Of a stretch of DNA of 35,911 bases, positions 32,036 through 35,911 are shown one piece after another. A program made the position numbers and the translations under genes. This DNA is from Butyrivibrio sp. INlla21. Lineage in GTDB: Bacteria > Bacillota > Clostridia > Lachnospirales > Lachnospiraceae. The stretch is taken from NCBI RefSeq assembly GCF_900116875.1, contig NZ_FPCC01000029.1, positions 1-35,911 of the forward strand, given 5' to 3'. Each line of letters opens with the position of its first letter. Position 1 is the first letter of the stretch. Under the pieces are notes generated by a model that worked only from the letters and a program-made list of their open reading frames with translations, was not told the DNA's origin and made no database searches.

Positions 32036-32524
32036 ATGGGTACAAGAGAAGAAATCTTAAGAATCATAGAGAAGAACAGCCGCATTGATGTTCATGAGCT
32101 TAGCGTGATGATCGGAGCGGATGAGATAGCAGTCGCCAATGAACTCAAGGCGCTTGAAGAAGAGGGCGTTATCTGCGGATACCACACAATGGTCGATTGG
32201 TCCAAGACAGAAATAGAAAAAGTAAACGCTCTTATAGAAGTAAAGGTTACACCTCAGAGAGGACTGGGATTTGACAGTATCGCTGAGAGAATTTATAAGT
32301 ATCCCGAGGTTACAAGCGTATATCTTATGAGCGGCGGTTTTGACCTCATGGTTATTCTCGAAGGAAAGACTTTGCAGGAAGTAGCGGGCTTTGTTAATAA
32401 CAAGCTTGCCACTTTGGATACGGTTCTTAGTACCGCTACGCATTTCATCTTAAAGAAATACAAGGATCACGGAACCATCCTTACCAAGAAGTATGAAGAT
32501 ACAAGGGAGATAATAACACCATGA
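32036..32524 (+). CDS. Lrp/AsnC-family transcriptional regulator
   Basis: A 162-residue DNA-binding regulator. The N-terminal winged-helix part (REEILRIIEKNSRIDVHELSVMIG then VANELKALEEEGVICGYHTMVDW) is followed by the RAM effector domain (NALIEVKVTPQRGLGFDSIAERI, then VTSVYLMSGGFDLMVILEGKTLQEVAGFV). Such proteins sense amino acids. The start at 32036 has GAGGAG upstream; the longer frame from 31967 lies upstream of the promoter start site and is rejected. It overlaps the aminotransferase gene by 4 nt (ATGA), so the two are translationally coupled and it probably controls that gene and itself. Confidence 0.92.
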   Translation: MGTREEILRIIEKNSRIDVHELSVMIGADEIAVANELKALEEEGVICGYHTMVDWSKTEIEKVNALIEVKVTPQRGLGFDSIAERIYKYPEVTSVYLMSGGFDLMVILEGKTLQEVAGFVNNKLATLDTVLSTATHFILKKYKDHGTILTKKYEDTREIITP

Positions 32525-33678
32525 GAAGTCCTATAGGAAAAAAGGTTGTAGATATAAAACCTTCCGGAATAAGAAAGTTCTTTGATATTGTTCAGGAGAC
32601 AGAAGGCGCTATTTCACTTGGCGTTGGTGAGCCTGATTTTGATACACCCTGGCACATAAGAGATGAGGGTATTTACTCTCTTGAAAAGGGCAGAACTTTC
32701 TATACATCAAACTCCGGATTAAAAGAACTCAGACAAGAAGTATCCAATTATATTAAAAGAACTCAGGGAGTATCTTACGACCCTATAAATGAGATATTTA
32801 TTACGGTCGGTGGTTCTGAAGCCATTGATCTTGCGCTTCGCGCAATGATAGATCCGGGTGATGAAGTACTTATTCCTCAACCAAGCTACGTTTCATATGA
32901 GCCTTGTGCAATACTTGCTGACGCAAAGCCTGTTATTATCGAGCTTAAGGTTGAGAATGAGTTCAGACTTACAGCACAGGAAGTGCTCGATAAGATCACA
33001 GACAAGACCAAGATCTTGGTGCTTCCCTTCCCCAACAATCCGACAGGAGCTGTTATGGGAAAAGAAGACCTTGAAGCGATCGCCAAGGTTGTTGTTGATA
33101 ATGACCTTTATGTAATTTCCGATGAGATCTACGCTGAGCTTACATATAACGGTAAGCACGTATCCATCGTATCTTTGCCCGGAATGAAAGAGAGAACCAT
33201 TTTGATAAACGGATTCTCCAAAGCTTATGCAATGACCGGTTGGAGACTTGGTTACGCATGCGGTCCCGAAGAGATCATGAAACAGATGGTCAAGATTCAT
33301 CAGTTTGCTATCATGTGTGCACCCACAACCAGTCAGTATGCTGCCATAGAGGCACTTAAGAATGGTGATGACGACGTTACGATGATGCGTGAACAGTATA
33401 ATCACAGAAGAAGATATCTTCTCAATGAATTTGAGAGGATCGGTCTTCCTTGCTTTGAGCCATACGGAGCATTTTATGTGTTCCCGTCTATCAAGAAATT
33501 CGGAATGAGCAGTGAAGAGTTCTGTACAAGACTTCTTAAAGAAGAGAAGCTCGCTGTGGTTCCGGGAACCGCATTCGGTGATTGCGGCGAAGGCTACATC
33601 AGAATATCTTATGCATACTCAGTTGAGAATTTAAAAGCGGCAATGGAAAGACTTGAGAATTTTATATCGAAGCTTTAA
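32521..33678 (+). CDS. Class I/II PLP-dependent aminotransferase (aspartate aminotransferase-like)
   Basis: A 385-residue fold-type I aminotransferase. It has SLGVGEPDFDTPWHI, YTSNSGLKELR, the substrate motif NNPTGAVMG, DEIYAELTY, and the PLP Lys K234 in NGFSKAYAMTGWRLGY; the terminal RISYAYS supplies the carboxylate-binding Arg. This is the pattern of the aspartate/aromatic (Ib-type) aminotransferases, so it moves amino groups between an amino acid and a 2-oxo acid. The exact substrate is not clear. Its ATG overlaps the Lrp stop, so an amino acid sensed by that regulator is likely its substrate or product. A strong terminator follows at 33700. Confidence 0.92.
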   Translation: MRSPIGKKVVDIKPSGIRKFFDIVQETEGAISLGVGEPDFDTPWHIRDEGIYSLEKGRTFYTSNSGLKELRQEVSNYIKRTQGVSYDPINEIFITVGGSEAIDLALRAMIDPGDEVLIPQPSYVSYEPCAILADAKPVIIELKVENEFRLTAQEVLDKITDKTKILVLPFPNNPTGAVMGKEDLEAIAKVVVDNDLYVISDEIYAELTYNGKHVSIVSLPGMKERTILINGFSKAYAMTGWRLGYACGPEEIMKQMVKIHQFAIMCAPTTSQYAAIEALKNGDDDVTMMREQYNHRRRYLLNEFERIGLPCFEPYGAFYVFPSIKKFGMSSEEFCTRLLKEEKLAVVPGTAFGDCGEGYIRISYAYSVENLKAAMERLENFISKL

Positions 33679-33699
33679 ATAATTAAATAAATTTTACCG

Positions 33700-33736
33700 G
33701 GCGCCGGAATGTTATAAAAACATTCCGGCGCCTTTT
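33700..33736 (+). terminator. Strong terminator after the aminotransferase
   Basis: A perfect 14-bp stem, GGCGCCGGAATGTT / AACATTCCGGCGCC, with a 5-nt loop and then TTTT. Confidence 0.92.
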
Positions 33737-33769
33737 GCAATTACGAAAAAATCTGCGTTTGTTGAGTTT

Positions 33770-33799
33770 TTACTTAACAAAACGGCTTTTGTTAAGTAA
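33770..33799. repeat. Perfect inverted repeat upstream of the CBM gene
   Basis: TTACTTAACAAAA and its exact complement TTTTGTTAAGTAA flank a CGGC tetraloop (13-bp arms). No U-run follows on either strand, so it may be a regulator site or an RNA structure more than a terminator. Confidence 0.6.
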
Positions 33800-33821
33800 T
33801 TATTGCTATTTAGAAGATTAA

Positions 33822-33854
33822 TTTTTGTGCACATTTGCGCATTGTGCACAAAAA
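33822..33854. repeat. Second perfect inverted repeat upstream of the CBM gene
   Basis: TTTTTGTGCAC and GTGCACAAAAA (11-bp arms) flank an 11-nt centre. The right arm carries the TTGTGC that may be the -35 of the promoter at 33842-33871, so a protein bound here could act on it. Confidence 0.6.
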
Positions 33855-33871
33855 TATTTTATTGTTACAAT
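33842..33871 (+). promoter_or_regulatory. Possible promoter of the CBM protein gene
   Basis: TTGTGC (33842-33847), 18-bp spacer, TACAAT (33866-33871). The start would be near 33878, at the LacI-type operator. Confidence 0.45.
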
Positions 33872-33879
33872 AAAAATAG

Positions 33880-33893
33880 CTTAAACGTTTAAG
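33880..33893. promoter_or_regulatory. LacI-type operator, site 1
   Basis: CTTAAACGTTTAAG is a perfect 14-bp palindrome with the central CG typical of LacI/CcpA-family operators. It overlaps the predicted transcription start. Confidence 0.6.
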
Positions 33894-33930
33894 GGGAATT
33901 ACTAAAAATTTATTACACTAATCAAGGGGG

Positions 33931-33943
33931 TGAAACGTTTAAT
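33931..33943. promoter_or_regulatory. LacI-type operator, site 2
   Basis: TGAAACGTTTAAT shares the AAACGTTTAA core with site 1, 50 bp downstream, and overlaps the start codon of the CBM gene. Two such sites suggest looping or roadblock repression by a sugar-responsive regulator. Confidence 0.5.
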
Positions 33944-35911
33944 GAAAAGAAAAGTTTCTGTAGTTTTAAGTGCGGCCATGGCAGCAACTACGATCATGGC
34001 ACAGGGGGTGCCGGCATATGCTGCGCCGGAGATAAGGCCGTACGGAAATGTCGAAGCGGAACTTGATTTCGATCACAGTTATCAAGGAACTGTCACAGAC
34101 GAATATGATGTTACTTCAGTAAATCTTGAGAGCGGGGACTATTTTTCTACACATTCTGTGAATTTCTCACAGGGAGTCTCAAAGATCACACTAAAAATCA
34201 AAGGAACCGGAGCAGGTATCATTGAACTTCGAAAAGGCGACAAAGATGGCGACAAGATAGGAAATGTCAAGTATACCGCCACCGACGAGTTCAAAGAATA
34301 TGATCTATCCGTATCGGGTATAGATGATCTGGATGCCATTGCATTTGTAAATGTAGCCGGATCCTGCTTGGTAGACAGTTGGACAGCTGAGCCCGGTTCA
34401 ACGGTAGATGAGCCCGATCAGCCTGACGCACCTGATCAGCCCGATGTTCCGGACCAGCCGGATACACCTGATCAGCCGGAAATTCCTGATGTCCCGGACG
34501 AACCCGATCAGCCACAGACAGGTACAGTTAATCCTTACGGAAGAGTTGAGGCAGAGAATTTTGCCGATTCATCAGTAGACGCAAAGGTTGTACCTAATAA
34601 AGAGTCTGTACTTATTAATGACGGCGGATATGTAATCGCCGAGAATGTAGACTTCTCAAAGGGACTTTCAGAAGTTAAAGTATATGCGAAGTCCACAAAG
34701 CCTATGGTTAAGCTTGGCGTATATGTTGACGGAACAAATACATTACTCGGTGAGATCAATATCGGAACAGATATGACTTCTGCTACATCACTTGATGTAA
34801 CATCAGCGCTTTCAGGAAAGCATAATGTTTATTTCAGGGCAAAAGGTGGTTCTGTTCAGCTTGATGCTTGGGAAGTATCGGAAGGCAGCGGAACAGTAGA
34901 GCAGCCTCCTGTAGAAGAGCCTCCTGTAAGCGGCGGCGTAAATCCTTATGACACAGTTGTGGCTAAGGATCACGTGGACGAAAAGAAAGATGCAATGGTT
35001 ACACCGATGGGTGCAACAGTAAATATCCTTAGTGAGGGTGGCTATTTTGCCGTAAAGGATGTTAATCTTTCAAAAGGTATTTCCTCATTTACAGTTAAAG
35101 CCGGAGCAACAGTGGCTTCTGTATTTGAGATCAGATTGGATAAAGTTGACGGTGATAAGCTTGCAGCATTTAAAGTAAGCACTGAGTCAAAAGAGATAAA
35201 GATTAACGCACTTTCAGATGTCAGCGGAAAGCATACTCTTTACTTTGTAGCTACAAAAGGTAAAGGAATAAACATTGATTCTTGGAAGGCAGAAGCTGGC
35301 CAGGGAACAGTGGTGACACCTCCGGTAGAAGAGCCTCCTGTAAGCGGCGGCATAAATCCTTATGAGACTGTTGAAGTAGAAAAGGTTTCTGCTGCAGATG
35401 GTTATAGATCAAAGGAAAATACAATAGTTGCACCTAAGAAGAATGCTATAACCTTGATGAATGAGGGAGCATATGTAATAGCAAAAGATGTGAATTTCAC
35501 AAGCGGTGTATCAGAATTTACAATTAGTACCGCAACAAAGACAAGCGGACTTCTTGAAATCAAATTGGATTCTGTGACAGGAACCAATATCGCATCCGTA
35601 AGGCTTGATAAGACCGATGATGCATTCAAGACCGCAACAGTTAAGGTAAACTCAACAGTTACTGGAAAGCATGATGTATATTTTGTTCTTAAAATGGGAA
35701 CAGGGTGTACACTTGATTCTTGGAAAGCAACAGCAGCTTCAGGAACAGTAGAGCAGCCTCCTGTAGTAGAGCCTCCTGTAAGTGGAGCAGTAAATCCTTA
35801 CCAGAAGGTTGAGGCAGAAGCATCTGCTGAGCTTAATTTTGCAATGCTTGCACCTAACAAGCAGTCAGTGATCATCAACAAGAACGGATATGCAGTAGCA
35901 AAGAATGTAGA
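33942..35911 (+). CDS. Secreted multimodular protein with repeated CBM6-like modules (3' end outside window)
   Basis: The frame is open from ATG 33942 to the window edge (656 codons, no stop). A signal peptide (MKRKVSVVLSAAMAATTIMA, cleavage near AYA at about 27) is followed by modules of about 115-120 residues. They begin at about residue 33, then at NPY motifs 197, 334, 472 and 618, each opening with a V-E-A/V-E-like strand and closing with an (I/L)D-(S/A)-W strand (W147, W310, W448, W594). This pattern is like CBM6, which binds xylan or other beta-glycans. A Pro-Asp-Gln-rich linker (about 152-196) follows module 1; later linkers read VEQPPVEEPPVSGG. GGGGG lies upstream of the start. No catalytic domain is seen yet; it may follow beyond the edge. 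It could also be a binding-only surface protein. Confidence 0.8.
   Translation, partial: MKRKVSVVLSAAMAATTIMAQGVPAYAAPEIRPYGNVEAELDFDHSYQGTVTDEYDVTSVNLESGDYFSTHSVNFSQGVSKITLKIKGTGAGIIELRKGDKDGDKIGNVKYTATDEFKEYDLSVSGIDDLDAIAFVNVAGSCLVDSWTAEPGSTVDEPDQPDAPDQPDVPDQPDTPDQPEIPDVPDEPDQPQTGTVNPYGRVEAENFADSSVDAKVVPNKESVLINDGGYVIAENVDFSKGLSEVKVYAKSTKPMVKLGVYVDGTNTLLGEINIGTDMTSATSLDVTSALSGKHNVYFRAKGGSVQLDAWEVSEGSGTVEQPPVEEPPVSGGVNPYDTVVAKDHVDEKKDAMVTPMGATVNILSEGGYFAVKDVNLSKGISSFTVKAGATVASVFEIRLDKVDGDKLAAFKVSTESKEIKINALSDVSGKHTLYFVATKGKGINIDSWKAEAGQGTVVTPPVEEPPVSGGINPYETVEVEKVSAADGYRSKENTIVAPKKNAITLMNEGAYVIAKDVNFTSGVSEFTISTATKTSGLLEIKLDSVTGTNIASVRLDKTDDAFKTATVKVNSTVTGKHDVYFVLKMGTGCTLDSWKATAASGTVEQPPVVEPPVSGAVNPYQKVEAEASAELNFAMLAPNKQSVIINKNGYAVAKNV
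34890..34950 (+). repeat. Linker repeat, copy 1
   Basis: Encodes the GTVEQPPVEEPPVSGGVNPY linker between CBM modules 2 and 3. Its first 24 bp recur exactly at 35742-35765 and the 27 bp at 34911-34937 recur exactly at 35325-35351. Confidence 0.85.
35303..35364 (+). repeat. Linker repeat, copy 2
   Basis: Encodes the linker between modules 3 and 4 (GTVVTPPVEEPPVSGGINPY). Near-identical at DNA level to copy 1 although the modules on each side have diverged. Confidence 0.85.
35742..35802 (+). repeat. Linker repeat, copy 3
   Basis: Encodes the linker between modules 4 and 5 (GTVEQPPVVEPPVSGAVNPY). Its first 24 bp match copy 1 exactly, then it diverges slightly. Confidence 0.85.

Overview
The window looks like the chromosome of a low-to-moderate GC, Gram-positive, fermentative gut or rumen anaerobe of the family Lachnospiraceae, most like Butyrivibrio or Pseudobutyrivibrio. 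The clues are AGGAGG ribosome sites, a T-box leader on ileS, lipoprotein-type solute-binding proteins, a VanW protein, alpha-glucan phosphorylase and galactokinase, and a large secreted protein made of carbohydrate-binding modules. The genus is inferred, not proven.

Layout. (1) 1-340: the 3' end of an IS1182-like transposase and its terminal hairpins. (2) 355-3933, minus strand: a cytidylate-kinase-like gene, a TAXI-type solute-binding lipoprotein and a fused TRAP permease, in one operon. (3) About 4053-9802: an accessory segment framed by an exact 22-bp direct repeat of the 3' end of tRNA-Gly (4142-4163 and 9730-9751). It holds a tiny hydrophobic-peptide gene with a structured leader, a HAD phosphatase, and a leftward UbiA prenyltransferase / GT-C glycosyltransferase / broken DUF6044 operon. 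That operon lies behind a yybP-ykoY (Mn2+) riboswitch with a terminator that competes with the aptamer stem. Between riboswitch and tRNA lie four 38-bp hairpin units repeated at exactly 75 bp. (4) 9881-12818: an RlmI-like rRNA methyltransferase, and divergently a free methionine-R-sulfoxide reductase with a threonine-aldolase-like PLP enzyme. (5) 12846-18772: a complete oligopeptide ABC transporter, oppABCDF. (6) 18780-22396: an Ile-specific T-box leader and ileS. (7) 22490-28741: glgP, an XpaC-like and a TelA-like gene, and galK. (8) 28738-33678: a membrane-anchored protein of unknown function, a VanW-family protein, a PurM/AIR-synthase-like protein, and an Lrp regulator overlapping an aminotransferase. 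(9) 33700-35911: a strong terminator, a regulatory region rich in inverted repeats with LacI-type operators, and the start of a secreted protein with at least five CBM6-like modules that runs off the window.

How it fits together. The core genes concern peptide uptake, glucan and galactose use, translation and redox repair. The accessory segment appears to make and export a polyprenyl-linked pentose or similar sugar for the cell surface. It is the most unusual part: a metal riboswitch on a glycan operon, tRNA-derived boundaries without a recognisable integrase, a decaying gene, a periodic hairpin array, and a 12-bp sequence shared between that array and the small-peptide leader at the other end.
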